Counted from the first letter of the stretch, positions 26,884 to 38,899 are shown. The stretch: 64,000 nucleotides of DNA from Metabacillus flavus (GCF_018283675.1 NZ_JAGVRK010000001.1:2728001-2792000); one strand, 5' to 3'. A program made the numbers and translations. The notes: generated by a model not told the origin, from the letters alone.

Positions 26884-29201
26884 TTCGGTTCTCCAGTCAA
26901 TGCATGCTTAAGCACTTCTTCAATGTCGGACACTAGAACAAACGTCAGATCATTGCGAATGCTTTCCGGTATATCTTCCAGGTCTTTTTCGTTTTCTCTA
27001 GGCAAAATTTTTTTTTTCAACCCGGCCCTGTGGGCTGACAGGGATTTTTCCTTCAAACCGCCGATTGGAAGCACACGGCCTCTCAAGGTGATCTCTCCTG
27101 TCATTCCTACCTCTTTCCTCACAGGTCTTCCTGTAAGAGCGGAGATAAGAGCAGTCGCCATCGTAATACCAGCTGAAGGCCCATCTTTTGGGACAGCTCC
27201 TTCTGGAACGTGAATATGGATATCATTCTTTTCATGGAAATCAGGATCGATATCCAATTTCTCTGCCCGGGAACGGATAAAACTGAAGGCCGCCTGAGCG
27301 GATTCTTTCATCACGTCACCCAGTTTGCCGGTTAGAATCAGCTTTCCTTTCCCAGGGGACAAGGATACTTCGATTGATAGGGTATCGCCTCCAACGGTTG
27401 TATATGCGAGGCCGGTGGCAACTCCTATTTGATCCTCGATTTCCGCCTGACCATAGCGGAATATCTGTTTTCCAAGGTAATCTTGAAGATTTTTGTCCGA
27501 AACAATAATTTTTTTCTTTTCTTCAGACACAATCTTTTTGGCTGCTTTACGGCAAATAGCTGCAAGCTGGCGCTCCATTCCGCGCACTCCCGCTTCTCTT
27601 GTATAATACCGCACTATATTCTGCAAGGCTGGCTCTTTCACCTGAAGATTGGCCTTCTTCAGTCCATGAGCTTCGAGCTGCTTCGGCATTAGGTGGTCCT
27701 TGGCAATATGGATCTTTTCAAGCTCCGTATATCCCGCAATCGTTATGATCTCCATCCGGTCGCGCAGCGGACCCGGAATAGTTGCAAGATTATTGGCTGT
27801 AGCGACAAACATCACCTTCGAAAGGTCATAGGTTTCTTCTATATAATGGTCACTGAAGTTATGGTTTTGTTCCGGATCCAGGACTTCAAGCAATGCTGAA
27901 GAAGGATCCCCTCTGAAATCACTGGACATCTTATCGATTTCATCCAGCAGGAAGACCGGATTGATGCTTCCGGCTTTTTTCATTCCTTGAATGATACGGC
28001 CCGGCATTGCTCCTACATAGGTCCGGCGATGGCCGCGAATTTCAGATTCATCTCTGACACCGCCAAGAGAAATTCTCACGAAGTTCCGGTTCAGCGATTT
28101 TGCAATGGAGCGGGCAAGTGATGTTTTACCGACTCCGGGAGGTCCGGCAAGACAAAGGATCGGTCCTTTAAGGGAGTTCGTCAGCTTTTGAACAGCTAAA
28201 TACTCCAGAACCCGCTCCTTCACTTTCTCCAAACCGTGGTGGTCATCATTCAGGATTTTTTCGGCAAGTCTTAAATCAAGCCGATCCTCTGTTGCATTTG
28301 TCCAAGGGAGAGAAAGCAGCCAGTCAATATAATTGCGGATGACGGCGCTCTCTGCCGAGCTGGATGGAACCTTCTCATATCTGTCGAGTTCCTTCAGCGC
28401 TGCAGCCTTTATCTCCTCTGGCATGCCAGCCTGTTCGATCTTTTCTGAAAGCAGAGAGATTTCCCCTGTTTTGCCTTCTTTATCTCCAAGCTCCTTTTGG
28501 ATGGCTTTCATTTGCTCGCGAAGGTAGTATTCCTTTTGAGTCCGTTCCATTGAGCGTTTAACTCGCTGGCCGATTTTCTTTTCAAGGTTGAGCACTTCTT
28601 TTTCGTTGTTTATCATGCTGATTACTTTGTGCAAGCGGTCTTTTATATCCACGGTCTCCAGGACTTCCTGTTTTTCCTTAAGCTTCAGCGGCAAATGGGA
28701 AGCAACAAGATCCGCAACGCGTCCGGGTTCATCTATGTCTGCAACAGAAGCAAAGGTCTCCGCGGATACCTTTTTGGAGAGCTTTATGTACTGCTCAAAG
28801 TATTCAAGGAGCGTTCTCATGAGCGCTTCGCTTTCCACGTCTTTTTTCGATGAATCCGAAAGCGTCTCAATCGTAACCATGAGCGTATCGTTTTCTTCCT
28901 GGAAAGATCGGATTTCTCCTCTTTCCAAGCCTTCTACGAGTACACGGATCGTTCCGTTTGGAAGCTTGAGCATCTGCTTTATTTTCGTAAATGTTCCTAC
29001 ACGGTATACATCGTCCTCTGCAGGTTCATCTATAGAAATGTCCTTTTGTGTAGCTAAAAATATCATGTGATCGTCCATCATGGCCGTTTCCAATGCCTGA
29101 ACTGATTTATCCCTGCCAACATCCAAGTGAAGAACCATGGTTGGGTAGACCAATAGCCCTCTTAATGGAAGCAAAGGAATGGTTGCCTCATTATTCGCCA
29201 T
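26880..29201 (-). CDS. lonA: ATP-dependent Lon protease LonA
   Basis: This cytoplasmic hexameric protease degrades misfolded and regulatory proteins. The 773-residue product has the N-terminal LON substrate domain ([15 protein letters not shown]), a coiled middle ([24 protein letters not shown] split across helices), Walker [14 protein letters not shown], Walker B FLLDEIDK, and the protease Ser in PKDGPSAG with Lys in [12 protein letters not shown]. The ATG follows GGAGGTG. Confidence 0.97.
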   Translation of the reverse strand: MANNEATIPLLPLRGLLVYPTMVLHLDVGRDKSVQALETAMMDDHMIFLATQKDISIDEPAEDDVYRVGTFTKIKQMLKLPNGTIRVLVEGLERGEIRSFQEENDTLMVTIETLSDSSKKDVESEALMRTLLEYFEQYIKLSKKVSAETFASVADIDEPGRVADLVASHLPLKLKEKQEVLETVDIKDRLHKVISMINNEKEVLNLEKKIGQRVKRSMERTQKEYYLREQMKAIQKELGDKEGKTGEISLLSEKIEQAGMPEEIKAAALKELDRYEKVPSSSAESAVIRNYIDWLLSLPWTNATEDRLDLRLAEKILNDDHHGLEKVKERVLEYLAVQKLTNSLKGPILCLAGPPGVGKTSLARSIAKSLNRNFVRISLGGVRDESEIRGHRRTYVGAMPGRIIQGMKKAGSINPVFLLDEIDKMSSDFRGDPSSALLEVLDPEQNHNFSDHYIEETYDLSKVMFVATANNLATIPGPLRDRMEIITIAGYTELEKIHIAKDHLMPKQLEAHGLKKANLQVKEPALQNIVRYYTREAGVRGMERQLAAICRKAAKKIVSEEKKKIIVSDKNLQDYLGKQIFRYGQAEIEDQIGVATGLAYTTVGGDTLSIEVSLSPGKGKLILTGKLGDVMKESAQAAFSFIRSRAEKLDIDPDFHEKNDIHIHVPEGAVPKDGPSAGITMATALISALTGRPVRKEVGMTGEITLRGRVLPIGGLKEKSLSAHRAGLKKKILPRENEKDLEDIPESIRNDLTFVLVSDIEEVLKHALTGEPK

Positions 29202-29337
29202 ACCTATGCACCTCCGTCTCTTTCTTGATAGAGTATGTGCGAGTTCTTGTCTAATTCTAACTTATTCTTTATAGGGTGTCTATTTGGATGTTTAATTTTT
29301 GCCCATCGGATGCATTTGCCTTCTTTATGCAAAGGAA

Positions 29338-29360
29338 AACCTCCAGGCTGCCTGGAGGTT
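29338..29360 (-). terminator. Terminator of lonB
   Basis: A perfect 10-bp inverted repeat AACCTCCAGG/CCTGGAGGTT with a three-base loop lies 25 bases after the lonB stop. The T tract is short (TTTTCCTTT). Confidence 0.75.
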
Positions 29361-29384
29361 CACCGCTCTCTACTATATGCCAAC

Positions 29385-31031
29385 TCAAACTGATTTTTTC
29401 TCATTCAGTAAAAATTCAGCAGGCGGATCAAGCAGGGCATGATCCAGGACTTCCTGGAAATTTGATACCGGGATGATTGTAATTCCGGGAATGTCCTCCA
29501 ATATGGACTGACTGTTTTCCGCAGGAATAATGACTCGTTTTGCACCTGCAAGCTTTGCTGCTTTTATTTTAGGCACCACACCGCCGATTGGCTTCACGTG
29601 GCCATGAATACTGATTTCGCCTGTCATGGCAATCTTATGATCAATAGGGATTTTATGAATCGCCGAAAAAATCCCTGCCGCCATGGCGATTCCGGCTGAA
29701 GGTCCGTCAATCGGAACGCCTCCCGGAAAGTTCACATGAATTTCAAAGCTCTCCGCGTCGACACCCATAGACTTGAGGACGGTGATCACATTTTCCACCG
29801 AGCCTTTTGCCATACTTTTTCTCCGGATCGATTTCCCCCGGTCACCAATGCTTTCTTCTTCCACAATGCCGGTAATGTTAATGCTGCCTTTATCTTTTGC
29901 AGGAAGGACCATTACTTCAATTTCTAAAAGAGAGCCTGTATTAGGGCCATGTACCGCAAGTCCGTTTACTAGACCAACCTTTGCTTCAAGCCCGATTTTC
30001 CGATCAAACCGCGGTGACATTTGACTGGAATGAATGACCCACTCAATATCCTTTAAGGTCACCTCACCCCGGTCCTCATTCATCGCCATGCCTGCCACAA
30101 TCTGCATCATGTTCACGATTTCCCGTCCATTTCTTGCATAAGAGGTCATTAATTCAATTCCTTTTGTCGATACGTTCATTCCGATTTTAACCGCTGCTTT
30201 ATTGGCTACAATCGACAGCTCTGCTTGATCTAACTCCCGGAAGAACACTTCCACACACCGGGACCTGATGGCAGGAGGGATTTCATTCGGAGTTCTCGTG
30301 GTCGCTCCGATTAAACGGAAATCAGCCGGCAGACCGTTTTGGAAAATATCATGGATATGCGTCGGGATGTTCGAATTTTCTTCGCTGTAATACGCGCTCT
30401 CCAAAAAGACTTTTCGATCTTCCAAAACTTTAAGCATCTTGTTCATTTGGATAGGATGAAGCTCCCCGATCTCATCAATAAACAAGACACCGCCGTGAGC
30501 ATGTGTAACCGCTCCTTGCTTTGGCTGGGGAATTCCTGCCTGCCCCATCGCCCCTGCTCCTTGATAAATCGGGTCATGAACAGAACCGATTAGCGGATCG
30601 GCAATTCCGCGTTCATCAAATCTCGCTGTCGTCGCATCCAATTCAACAAATACAGCAGAAGGCCTGAAGGGAGATTTTCCATTTCGTTTTGCTTCCTCTA
30701 ATACGAGTCTTGCTGCTGCCGTTTTCCCGACTCCCGGCGGCCCATAAATAATGACATGCTGAGGATTGGGCCCGCATAACGCTGCACTTAAGGATCGAAT
30801 GCCATCCTCCTGTCCAACAATGTCTCTGAAAGTCTTCGGACGTACTCTTTCTGATAGCGGCTCGCTTAACCGGATCGATCTCATCTTTCTAAGCTGTTCC
30901 ATTTCCTTTTTTGATTCCCTGTCTATGGAAACCTTTTGAGTCCTCTGGCTTTTTAGCAAATTCCAAAAATACAGGCCGATGATAATGCCGAAAAACAATT
31001 GCACGAACAGTGCGATGCTTGTCCAACTCAT
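29385..31031 (-). CDS. lonB: Membrane-anchored Lon-like protease LonB
   Basis: The 548-residue product starts with a membrane anchor (IALFVQLFFGIIIGLYFW, residues 6-23). An AAA module with Walker [14 protein letters not shown] and Walker B VLFIDEIGEL follows, then the Lon-type protease domain with catalytic Ser in DGPSAGIAMAAG and Lys in the GGVVPKIKAAKLAG region. It lacks the LON substrate domain. In B. subtilis LonB is made in the forespore; I found no clear sigma-F promoter here. The ATG follows GCAGGAGGG. Confidence 0.95.
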   Translation of the reverse strand: MSWTSIALFVQLFFGIIIGLYFWNLLKSQRTQKVSIDRESKKEMEQLRKMRSIRLSEPLSERVRPKTFRDIVGQEDGIRSLSAALCGPNPQHVIIYGPPGVGKTAAARLVLEEAKRNGKSPFRPSAVFVELDATTARFDERGIADPLIGSVHDPIYQGAGAMGQAGIPQPKQGAVTHAHGGVLFIDEIGELHPIQMNKMLKVLEDRKVFLESAYYSEENSNIPTHIHDIFQNGLPADFRLIGATTRTPNEIPPAIRSRCVEVFFRELDQAELSIVANKAAVKIGMNVSTKGIELMTSYARNGREIVNMMQIVAGMAMNEDRGEVTLKDIEWVIHSSQMSPRFDRKIGLEAKVGLVNGLAVHGPNTGSLLEIEVMVLPAKDKGSINITGIVEEESIGDRGKSIRRKSMAKGSVENVITVLKSMGVDAESFEIHVNFPGGVPIDGPSAGIAMAAGIFSAIHKIPIDHKIAMTGEISIHGHVKPIGGVVPKIKAAKLAGAKRVIIPAENSQSILEDIPGITIIPVSNFQEVLDHALLDPPAEFLLNEKKSV

Positions 31032-31254
31032 ATTGGTCCCTCCTGCCGCTTCTTTTTTCTATGTAAAAGAGTCTTCCTCTCTTAGCCATGTTGCTGCTTC
31101 TTGCTCCCCATAGTATCTCCCCCTGTGCGAAGGAATAAACCCAAAGCGTAAAGATTTAAGGAGGGAAATTAAGAGTTTTAGGGCGAACAATTTCATATGG
31201 ATGAAGCCCCAGCTTAAAGAAGAACGCGAGCAGGAAAGGAGGTTTGAGAAACGC

Positions 31255-31284
31255 AAAAAAGCCCGGGGGATCCCGGACTTTTTT
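31255..31284 (-). terminator. Terminator of clpX
   Basis: On the minus strand GTCCGGG and CCCGGGC enclose a four-base loop and run into six T (AAAAAAGCCCGGG on the plus strand). The plus strand also ends in a T tract, so it may act both ways. Confidence 0.85.
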
Positions 31285-31293
31285 CACCAATCA

Positions 31294-32559
31294 TTAAGCT
31301 GAAGTCTTTTTATCTTTTTCAATCACTGTTCCATCATTTGCAACAAGCTTTGGCGGAACTTGATCAGAAACTGTCGCTCCAGTGATTACACATTTTTCGA
31401 TATCATCACGGGATGGAAGTTCAAACATAACATCCAGCATGAGTCCTTCAATAATGGATCTCAAACCGCGGGCTCCAGTCTTGCGTTCAATTGCTTTCTT
31501 GGAAATTTCAAGCAGCGCTTCATCTTCAAATTCAAGCTCTACTCCATCAAGATCAAGCATCTTTTGATATTGCTTAACAAGGGCATTCTTAGGCTTAGTG
31601 AGGATTTCAACCAGAGCATCCTCATCCAGCGGCTCCAGGCTTGAAATAACCGGAAGACGGCCGATGAATTCTGGAATTAAACCGAATTTAAGCAAATCTT
31701 CTGGAAGAACTTTAGAAAGAAGCATTTTTTGATCAAGCTCTTCTTTCGTATTGTCTGATCCGAAGCCGATTACTTTTTTGCCTAGACGGCGTTTAATAAT
31801 TTGTTCAATTCCATCAAACGCTCCTCCGCAAATAAAGAGAATGTTTGTTGTATCAATCTGGATAAACTCCTGATGCGGATGTTTGCGTCCTCCCTGAGGT
31901 GGTACACTTGCAACCGTTCCTTCAAGAATTTTCAGCAAAGCCTGCTGCACACCTTCACCTGAAACATCGCGAGTAATCGATGGATTTTCAGATTTACGGG
32001 CTACTTTGTCAATTTCATCAATATAGATAATGCCTTTTTCAGCTTTTTCTACATCGTAATCTGCTGCCTGAATCAGCTTGAGCAGAATATTTTCTACGTC
32101 TTCCCCAACATAACCAGCCTCTGTAAGAGAAGTTGCATCCGCAATGGCAAATGGCACATTTAGAATTCTGGCTAATGTTTGAGCAAGAAGGGTTTTACCG
32201 CTTCCAGTAGGTCCGATCATCGCAATGTTACTTTTTGAAAGCTCTACATCATCAATTTTGCTGCTTGAATTAATCCGTTTGTAGTGATTATATACAGCTA
32301 CAGCCAATGATTTCTTCGCTGCATCCTGTCCGATTACATACTCATCAAGAATTTCTCTGATTTCTGCAGGTTTTGGAACATCTTTAAACTCAACTTCTTC
32401 TTCTGTACCAAGCTCTTCTTCAACGATTTCAGTGCAGAGCTCGATGCATTCGTCACATATATAAACACCCGGTCCAGCTACAAGCTTGCGAACTTGATCC
32501 TGTGTTTTTCCGCAGAATGAACATTTAAGCTGTCCTTTTTCATCATTAAATTTAAACAT
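31294..32559 (-). CDS. clpX: ClpX, ATPase subunit of ClpXP protease
   Basis: ClpX unfolds substrates and feeds them to ClpP. The 421-residue product has the N-terminal zinc domain (CSFCGK ... CDECIELC), Walker [13 protein letters not shown], the pore loop GYVGEDV, Walker [10 protein letters not shown], and sensor motifs in the [13 protein letters not shown] region. The IGF loop needed for ClpP docking appears as IGFGS near residue 265. The ATG follows AAGGGGTGA. Confidence 0.97.
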   Translation of the reverse strand: MFKFNDEKGQLKCSFCGKTQDQVRKLVAGPGVYICDECIELCTEIVEEELGTEEEVEFKDVPKPAEIREILDEYVIGQDAAKKSLAVAVYNHYKRINSSSKIDDVELSKSNIAMIGPTGSGKTLLAQTLARILNVPFAIADATSLTEAGYVGEDVENILLKLIQAADYDVEKAEKGIIYIDEIDKVARKSENPSITRDVSGEGVQQALLKILEGTVASVPPQGGRKHPHQEFIQIDTTNILFICGGAFDGIEQIIKRRLGKKVIGFGSDNTKEELDQKMLLSKVLPEDLLKFGLIPEFIGRLPVISSLEPLDEDALVEILTKPKNALVKQYQKMLDLDGVELEFEDEALLEISKKAIERKTGARGLRSIIEGLMLDVMFELPSRDDIEKCVITGATVSDQVPPKLVANDGTVIEKDKKTSA

Positions 32560-32962
32560 TGTTTCACCCCTTATTCTTTATCTCTTCATACGATCAAAAC
32601 CCCGTCCATCAGCGAATACAAATGGTACATTTACAGAGATAATCCGTGAGGGCTGTTCTCCGATCAGGTATAGGAATCGCAAGTAAATCAAGTATGTACT
32701 GCATTTTAACATAAACACTGCGGTGATGGATATTAAGATGTTTGAAGATCAATTGCTGCTATGTATGCTTTCCTATATCCTACCCTAATTTTTGAAGAAA
32801 AAACATCTTTTGCATACTTATGCGGCAGGTAAATCACGGAGTTCCCTGAGAGGGATATGTATTGATGTATGTATATGTATTTTAGCATGTTTTCATTTAA
32901 TTAGGAATGATCCTGCTTCTATGTATGTGTCGCCATTTTCTGCAAAAGCTTTTGTTTAGAAA
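32560..32962. other. Intergenic region between tig and clpX, no gene seen
   Basis: This ~400-base stretch should hold the clpX promoter, which I could not pick with confidence. Several ATGTATG-type words recur on the plus strand (near 32690, 32765, 32860 and 32920), but they form no regular repeat. No coding frame has a ribosome binding site. Confidence 0.5.
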
Positions 32963-32989
32963 ACAGGGCACGATCAAGTCGCGCCCTGT
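32958..32989 (-). terminator. Terminator of tig
   Basis: ACAGGGCGCG and CGTGCCCTGT form a 10-bp stem (one wobble) with a 7-base loop, followed by TTTCT on the minus strand, 14 bases after the stop codon. Confidence 0.85.
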
Positions 32990-33002
32990 CAGCTATTTTA
33001 TA

Positions 33003-34289
33003 TTATGCAGCGTTTTTGCTGTTTTCCACTAGGAAATCGATCGCTTTGCGGATTTTCAGATCCTCTTTCACTGCATCGGTAGAACCAAGTGCCTGTTTGA
33101 TGCTGTCTACCGGCATGTTGTACATTTCAGCCATTTTAGAAAGCTCTTCTTCCACTTCAGCATCCGTTACTTCAAGGCTTTCAGCTGAAGCTACCGCTTC
33201 AAGAGTAAGGTTGAATTTCACACGCTTCGCAGCATCTTCGTTCATTTGCTGTTTAAGTGCTTCTTCATCCTGACCTGAGAATTGGAAGTACAGTTCAAGG
33301 TTCATGCCTTGCATTTGAAGGCGCTGTTCGAATTCTTTCATCATGCGCTCTACTTCGCTGTCAATCATAACCTGTGGAATTTCCACTTCTGCATTTTCAG
33401 CAGCTTTTTCTACAAGTGCGTCGCGCAGCTTGTTTTCAGCTTCAGTTTTGCGTGTTTCCTGAAGGCGCTCTTTTGTTTTTGCTTTAAGCGCTTCAAGCGT
33501 TTCTACTTCTTCATCAACATCTTTAGCGAATTCATCATCAAGCTCAGGAAGCTCTTTCGCTTTGATTTCATGAATTTTCACTTTGAATGTTGCAGCTTTT
33601 CCAGCAAGGTCTTCAGCGTGGTACTCTTCTGGGAATGTTACTTCCACATCTTTCTCAGCACCCGTTTCAAGTCCTACAAGCTGCTCTTCAAAACCTGGAA
33701 TGAAAGAACCAGATCCAATTTCAAGAGAATAGTTGTCCGCTTGTCCGCCTTCAAATGCTTCACCATCTACGAAGCCTTCAAAGTCCATAACAACTGTGTC
33801 TCCATCTTCGATCTTGCCTTCTTCTTTCACAACAAGTTCAGCTTGGCGCTCCTGAAGCTGTTTCAATTCCTGATCTACATCTTCGTCTGTTACTTCAGCA
33901 TCGTCCTTGTCAACTTCAAGGCCTTTATAATCCCCAAGTTTCACTTCAGGCTTTACTGTTACTTTTGCTGTAAAAGTAAGAGTTTCGCCTTTACCCATGG
34001 AATCGATGTCGATTTCAGGGCGGTCAATTGGTTCGATCGCAGTCTCGTCAATTGCTTTTCCGTATTCAACCGGAAGAAGAATATCGAGTGCGTCCTGATA
34101 CAATGATTCTACTCCAAAACGCTGTTCAAACAGGCTGCGCGGAACTTTCCCTTTGCGGAAGCCAGGAATGGATACTTGCTGTACGACTTTTTTAAATGCT
34201 TCGTCCAAAGCGTTGTCGAAAGTTTCAGCATCCACTTCAACAGTCAAAATCCCTTGATTACCTTCAAGTTTTTCCCATTTAGCAGACAT
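33003..34289 (-). CDS. tig: Trigger factor
   Basis: This ribosome-bound chaperone and peptidyl-prolyl isomerase meets nascent chains at the exit tunnel. The 428-residue product has the ribosome signature [10 protein letters not shown] near residue 43, the FKBP-type domain (~150-240, [14 protein letters not shown] ... GFEEQLVG), and the C-terminal helical arms. The ATG follows TTGGAGGG. Confidence 0.97.
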   Translation of the reverse strand: MSAKWEKLEGNQGILTVEVDAETFDNALDEAFKKVVQQVSIPGFRKGKVPRSLFEQRFGVESLYQDALDILLPVEYGKAIDETAIEPIDRPEIDIDSMGKGETLTFTAKVTVKPEVKLGDYKGLEVDKDDAEVTDEDVDQELKQLQERQAELVVKEEGKIEDGDTVVMDFEGFVDGEAFEGGQADNYSLEIGSGSFIPGFEEQLVGLETGAEKDVEVTFPEEYHAEDLAGKAATFKVKIHEIKAKELPELDDEFAKDVDEEVETLEALKAKTKERLQETRKTEAENKLRDALVEKAAENAEVEIPQVMIDSEVERMMKEFEQRLQMQGMNLELYFQFSGQDEEALKQQMNEDAAKRVKFNLTLEAVASAESLEVTDAEVEEELSKMAEMYNMPVDSIKQALGSTDAVKEDLKIRKAIDFLVENSKNAA

Positions 34290-34463
34290 GCGTTTCCCTC
34301 CAAAAATCTATAGTATGTGGTTAGTTTCATGATTCATTAAATCAGCAGCAACATCAGCTGCATTATGTAAATCGAGCGTTTTCCGCTCCCCATCACGATA
34401 TGAAACCATTTCATTATAACACAGAATGACGTTGTTTCAACCTATTCCAATATTTTTCTGCTA

Positions 34464-35495
34464 TTAGAGAGGTCCCTGATCCAGGTATGACATTTTTTCA
34501 ATTTGAAAGATCCTGCTGCATGCATCTGCAAGCTGAAAAGAAGGTATTTTATATAAGGCCCCGATTTCTTCCTCTTCAATATCGATCCCATGCATTTCAT
34601 ATCCTGCTTTATGAAGAGCTGCAGCCCAAAGTGAAGCATCAGCAGGCTTAGGCAGGAAAGGAAACATGACAAACAAATGACGGATCCACAGTTCTTTTAC
34701 TGCTTCAAATAGAGCCGGGTTTTCAGCTCCAAGTTGATCATCAAGCAAAATTAGTACCTTTTTGGCAAATGGTGTATCCGAAAGATCCGATAAAGAGGCT
34801 GGTACCACAGTCAGCACATCCTCAAACTTCTCAACCGTTACGCTTTTTTCCACTTCATGCTCCATTAGCACCTGCAGAATCATCGTCTTGATGACCGGAT
34901 GGGCATGAGTATGTCTTAAAAGAGACCGCAGTGTAGGCATATGCTTCGCGACATTCCGGTCGCGGATCGATTGGATATAATCAATCTGCCTCGAAGGATC
35001 TGCCATAAACTTTTCTGATTCTGTCCAATCATCAGGCTCGTAGCTGAAAGACTCCTCCTCTTCCAAGCCGGCTTCCTGCTCAGTGCCGCTCATTCGGCGG
35101 CTGAAATCAAGCAATCTGTAAAATTGCTCTGCACTCTCCGCAGGAAGCTGATTCTCTTCCAGAACGGCTTCAATAGTCGATTGGACTTCATTATATTCCC
35201 TCAGCTGAATAAGAATGGTCAAATACACCTGCAGCACAGTAAAGTAATGACCAATGTCTTCATTTAGCATTTTCTTGCAAACTTTGCTTGCTTCCTGCAG
35301 CTCGCCCATTTCCATAAGGCACAAAGCAATTCCGAGCTGTATTTCAGCCTGATCTTCATCCATATTTCTTGCTTCCGAGAAAAATTCCAGCGCGTCCTGG
35401 AACTGTTTCTTTTTCAAAGCTTCCATCCCTTTGTCGACGAGTCGCTCCTTAAGGTTTGGAAATGGAATGATCTTTGATTTTTTGTCTTCACTCAT
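34464..35495 (-). CDS. ysoA: Tetratricopeptide-repeat protein YsoA
   Basis: The 343-residue product has TPR helices in the N-terminal half (MEALKKKQFQDALEFFSEA, EIQLGIALCLMEMGELQEA, VLQVYLTILIQLREYNEV) and an acidic linker near 145-160, then a helical C-terminal half. There is no signal peptide. It is at the B. subtilis ysoA position between leuD and tig. Function is unknown; TPR proteins are protein-binding scaffolds. Confidence 0.85.
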   Translation of the reverse strand: MSEDKKSKIIPFPNLKERLVDKGMEALKKKQFQDALEFFSEARNMDEDQAEIQLGIALCLMEMGELQEASKVCKKMLNEDIGHYFTVLQVYLTILIQLREYNEVQSTIEAVLEENQLPAESAEQFYRLLDFSRRMSGTEQEAGLEEEESFSYEPDDWTESEKFMADPSRQIDYIQSIRDRNVAKHMPTLRSLLRHTHAHPVIKTMILQVLMEHEVEKSVTVEKFEDVLTVVPASLSDLSDTPFAKKVLILLDDQLGAENPALFEAVKELWIRHLFVMFPFLPKPADASLWAAALHKAGYEMHGIDIEEEEIGALYKIPSFQLADACSRIFQIEKMSYLDQGPL

Positions 35496-35696
35496 GAATC
35501 AGACCAACTCCGCGTTCATTTTTGTTACAAGTTTACCAATGTGGTGAACGGAACACAAGCAGCAAGGCGGAGCGCCTGCAGCAAGGAACAAAAACGTGCG
35601 CGGCGTCCTGTCGAGGCGCAGAATTGACCCTCACCCTGCTTGGCCCCGCAGGATGAGGGACTTCGCTGGACGAAGATCCACTCCGGAACAGCAAAA

Positions 35697-35727
35697 AAGG
35701 TGCAAAGCGACACCCGCTTTGCACCTT
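35697..35727 (-). terminator. Terminator of the ilv-leu operon
   Basis: A perfect 12-bp stem AAGGTGCAAAGC/GCTTTGCACCTT with a 7-base loop is followed by TTTT on the minus strand, 8 bases after the leuD stop. Confidence 0.93.
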
Positions 35728-35734
35728 CCTTCTT

Positions 35735-36325
35735 TTATACACGCCGGCTTTCTTCAAATTGGCGGATGCTGTCCTCATGGATGAGTGTATAAGCGATTTC
35801 GTCTCTTCCATTCATAAGCATATCCTTCCAGTGCGGGTCTATATCAAAGGCGGCTGCCAATCCTGTATCTGCCCAAATAGTCTGATCGGCTAAATTAACA
35901 GTGAGCTCCACTCCTCCGTCATTTGCTTTCTCCATAAACTCCGTAACTTTCTCTTTTTCCAGGCTAATAGGAAGAATGCCGTTTTTCAGGCAGTTCTGAT
36001 GGAAAATATCTGCAAAGGACGGGGCAATTATGACTTTGAATCCGTAATCGCCCAAAGCCCATGGCGCGTGCTCCCTCGAGGATCCGCACCCAAAATTTTC
36101 TCCGGCAGCCAAAATCGTCGCTCCCGCAAATTCAGGCCTGTTTAATTCAAAATCAGGATTTGGCTCATAATCCCCTTTATAGCGCCAATCGTAGAAAGCA
36201 AACCTTCCATAGCCCGTTTTTTCAATCCGTTTTAGAAACTGTTTCGGAATAATTTGATCGGTATCGACATTGTCCCGATCGAGAACTGCTACCTTTCCTT
36301 TATGAAGAAGAAACGGCTGAAGCAT
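35735..36325 (-). CDS. leuD: 3-isopropylmalate dehydratase small subunit
   Basis: LeuD pairs with LeuC to isomerise 2- to 3-isopropylmalate in leucine synthesis. The 196-residue product has the swivelling-domain motifs [26 protein letters not shown] and [17 protein letters not shown]. The ATG follows GGAGGGGGA. It overlaps the end of leuC by 26 bases. Confidence 0.97.
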   Translation of the reverse strand: MLQPFLLHKGKVAVLDRDNVDTDQIIPKQFLKRIEKTGYGRFAFYDWRYKGDYEPNPDFELNRPEFAGATILAAGENFGCGSSREHAPWALGDYGFKVIIAPSFADIFHQNCLKNGILPISLEKEKVTEFMEKANDGGVELTVNLADQTIWADTGLAAAFDIDPHWKDMLMNGRDEIAYTLIHEDSIRQFEESRRV

Positions 36326-37742
36326 GGAAATCCCCCTCCTTGTCCGGTGATTTTCGTATGTCTACGAACCGCCCGTAAATCGCTGCCGCAGCGGCCATTA
36401 TCGGACTCACTAAGTGGGTGCGGGACCCTTTTCCCTGGCGTCCTTCAAAATTTCTGTTGGACGTGGATGCACAGCGCTCGCCTTCCGGAACAGCATCATC
36501 ATTCATACTTAAGCACATGCTGCAGCCTGAATGCCTCCATTCGAAGCCTGCTGCGGTGAATATGGCATCAAGCCCCTCTTCTTCCGCCTTGCGCTTTACC
36601 GCTTCTGAGCCCGGGACAACCATCGCCCTTACAGTTGAGGCTACCTTTTTCCCTTGTACGAAAGCTGCAGCTTCCCTAAGATCGTGAATACGCGAGTTCG
36701 TACATGACCCAATAAAAACGTGCTGAACAGGCAGGTTCTCAAGCGGCTGGCCAGGAGTGAGATCCATATAAAAATAGGCGCGCTCTGCTTCCCGCTTCTC
36801 TTCTTTAGTTAAATAGGAATCAAGCACCGGAATACGCTTGTCAACAGATAAAGCCATTCCCGGGTTCGTACCCCATGTGATCATCGGACCGATATCTTCT
36901 CCGCGAATTAGGGCTGTTTTATCATAGACAGCTCCCTCATCTGAAGCAAGCTGTTTCCATTGCTCGACTGCCCGTTCAAACGCTTCGCCTTTAGGCGCAT
37001 ACTTTCTCCCCTTTATATAGGAGAAAGTCGTCTCATCCGGTGCAATCAATCCGGCTCTCGCACCTGCTTCAATGGACATGTTGCAAATGGTCATTCGTTC
37101 ATCCATTGAAAGACTCCGGATGACACTTCCGCTATATTCAATGACATAGCCCGTTCCGAAGCGCACTCCGTATTGCCCGATGATATAAAGGATCACGTCT
37201 TTTGCCGTAACCCCTTCTCCCAGTTCCCCGTCAATCTGGATTTGGAGGGTTTTTGGCTTTTGCTGCCAAAGTGTTTGAGTAGCAAAAACGTGCTCCACTT
37301 CACTCGTGCCAATTCCAAATGCGAGGGCGCCAAATGCACCGTGTGTTGAAGTGTGACTGTCTCCGCATACAATTGTTTTCCCAGGAAGGGTCAATCCAAG
37401 CTCAGGCCCAATCACATGAACAATCCCCTGATCCTCGCTTCCCATGTCGGCAAGTTCCACTTCGAACTCCCGGCAATTCCTTTCCAGTGCACTAATTTGA
37501 TTTCTGGCTGTTTCATCTTTAATGACTGTCCGATTTACGGTAGGGATATTATGATCCATCGTAGCGAAGGTCAGATCCGGTCTTCTAACCTTCCTGTTTT
37601 TAGTCCTAAGTCCTTCGAATGCCTGCGGAGAGGTTACTTCATGAATGAGATGCAGGTCAATGTAGAGAAGATCCGGTTTCCCCTCTTCATTATAGACAAC
37701 ATGCTGATCCCACAATTTTTCAAATAGCGTTCTTCGTTTCAT
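36300..37742 (-). CDS. leuC: 3-isopropylmalate dehydratase large subunit
   Basis: The 480-residue aconitase-family subunit carries the [4Fe-4S] cluster: one Cys in [11 protein letters not shown] and two in [31 protein letters not shown] is present near residue 130. The ATG follows AAAGGAGGAGG. It starts 25 bases after leuB and its stop lies inside leuD, with coupled translation likely. Confidence 0.97.
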   Translation of the reverse strand: MKRRTLFEKLWDQHVVYNEEGKPDLLYIDLHLIHEVTSPQAFEGLRTKNRKVRRPDLTFATMDHNIPTVNRTVIKDETARNQISALERNCREFEVELADMGSEDQGIVHVIGPELGLTLPGKTIVCGDSHTSTHGAFGALAFGIGTSEVEHVFATQTLWQQKPKTLQIQIDGELGEGVTAKDVILYIIGQYGVRFGTGYVIEYSGSVIRSLSMDERMTICNMSIEAGARAGLIAPDETTFSYIKGRKYAPKGEAFERAVEQWKQLASDEGAVYDKTALIRGEDIGPMITWGTNPGMALSVDKRIPVLDSYLTKEEKREAERAYFYMDLTPGQPLENLPVQHVFIGSCTNSRIHDLREAAAFVQGKKVASTVRAMVVPGSEAVKRKAEEEGLDAIFTAAGFEWRHSGCSMCLSMNDDAVPEGERCASTSNRNFEGRQGKGSRTHLVSPIMAAAAAIYGRFVDIRKSPDKEGDFHASAVSSS

Positions 37743-37767
37743 GTTTCTCCTCCTCCTTTATCAGCTT

Positions 37768-38880
37768 TTAAGCGTAAGCTTCCATGATATGAAGAATGGC
37801 ATTATCATCGGCCAATCCTTCTTTAATTTCATCGATCATTTCAGCTGTAGTAAGCGGATGATCGTTTTTAAACGCCAGATCTCCTGTTCGTTTCCCCGCA
37901 TCCAGAACATGCTGGACGGCGCGTTCAACCGCTTTCGCTTCTTCCTCCATACCGAAGGAAGTGCGAAGCATCATGGCAGCGGATAAGATCATCGCAAGCG
38001 GATTGGCTTTATTCTTTCCGGCTATATCAGGAGCGGATCCGTGTACCGGTTCATACAAATGAAGGCCGTTCAGGGATAAACTTGAAGAGGGAAGCATTCC
38101 CAGCGATCCCGTTAATACGGAAGCCTCGTCGCTTAAAATATCGCCAAACATATTTTCTGTCACCAGAACATCAAATTGAGAAGGATTTTTAATGAGCTGC
38201 ATGGCAGCATTGTCTACAAGCATATGCTCAAGCTCCACATCCGGGTAGTCCGCCTTCACTTCTTCAGCGGTTTCTCTCCACATTCTGCTCGATTCCAGCA
38301 CATTGGCCTTATCAACGGACGTAACCTTTTTCCTCCGGCCGGCTGCCATTTCAAATGCAGCTGCTAAAATCCGTCTGACTTCTTCCTTCGTGTAAAAAAG
38401 AGTATCCACCGCCGATTCTTCGCCACCCTTGCCGGAACGTTCACTCGGTTTTCCGAAATACAAACCGCCGGTTAGCTCCCGGACAATAACGAAATCCACT
38501 CCATTAAGCACTGATTTTTTAAAAGGGCTGTGATCGGTTAGACATTCATATGCTTTTACAGGCCGGATATTGGCATAAAGGCCAAGTTCTTTGCGGAGTG
38601 CAAGCAAGCCTCTCTCCGGTCTGTTATCGGCAGGCTCCCGGTCCCATTTCGGCCCTCCTACAGCACCAAGCATAATGGCGTCTGCGTTTCTGCAAAGCTC
38701 CAGGGTTTCAGCAGGAAGCGGACCTCCCCGCTGATCAATGGCGGAACCGCCAATTAATCCGGATGTAAAGATAAATTCATGGCCAAACTGTTCGGCAATG
38801 ACGGACAAGACTTCCTGTGCACCCTGCATCACTTCTTTTCCAATTCCATCTCCCGGCAGCATTGCGATTGTTTTCTTCAT
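37768..38880 (-). CDS. leuB: 3-isopropylmalate dehydrogenase
   Basis: LeuB oxidises and decarboxylates 3-isopropylmalate with NAD. The 370-residue product has the substrate Arg/Lys segment, [15 protein letters not shown], and the metal site [25 protein letters not shown] marks the NAD-binding loop. The ATG is preceded by AATGGGGGATG, 19 bases after leuA. Confidence 0.97.
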   Translation of the reverse strand: MKKTIAMLPGDGIGKEVMQGAQEVLSVIAEQFGHEFIFTSGLIGGSAIDQRGGPLPAETLELCRNADAIMLGAVGGPKWDREPADNRPERGLLALRKELGLYANIRPVKAYECLTDHSPFKKSVLNGVDFVIVRELTGGLYFGKPSERSGKGGEESAVDTLFYTKEEVRRILAAAFEMAAGRRKKVTSVDKANVLESSRMWRETAEEVKADYPDVELEHMLVDNAAMQLIKNPSQFDVLVTENMFGDILSDEASVLTGSLGMLPSSSLSLNGLHLYEPVHGSAPDIAGKNKANPLAMILSAAMMLRTSFGMEEEAKAVERAVQHVLDAGKRTGDLAFKNDHPLTTAEMIDEIKEGLADDNAILHIMEAYA

Positions 38881-38899
38881 GATTCATCCCCCATTTCGT

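Noticed and set aside
31070-31150. Sigma-F promoter for lonB
   Set aside because: A GTTTA and a GGGGAGATAC word exist, but spacing is 13 instead of about 15 and the -10 match is partial.
33282-34106. 274-codon open frame on the plus strand
   Set aside because: It is antisense to trigger factor, has no ribosome binding site, and its Phe-rich composition is the mirror of the Glu/Lys-rich tig gene.
35533-35811. Minus-strand frames downstream of leuD
   Set aside because: They run through the leuD 3' end and its perfect terminator, and lack ribosome binding sites.
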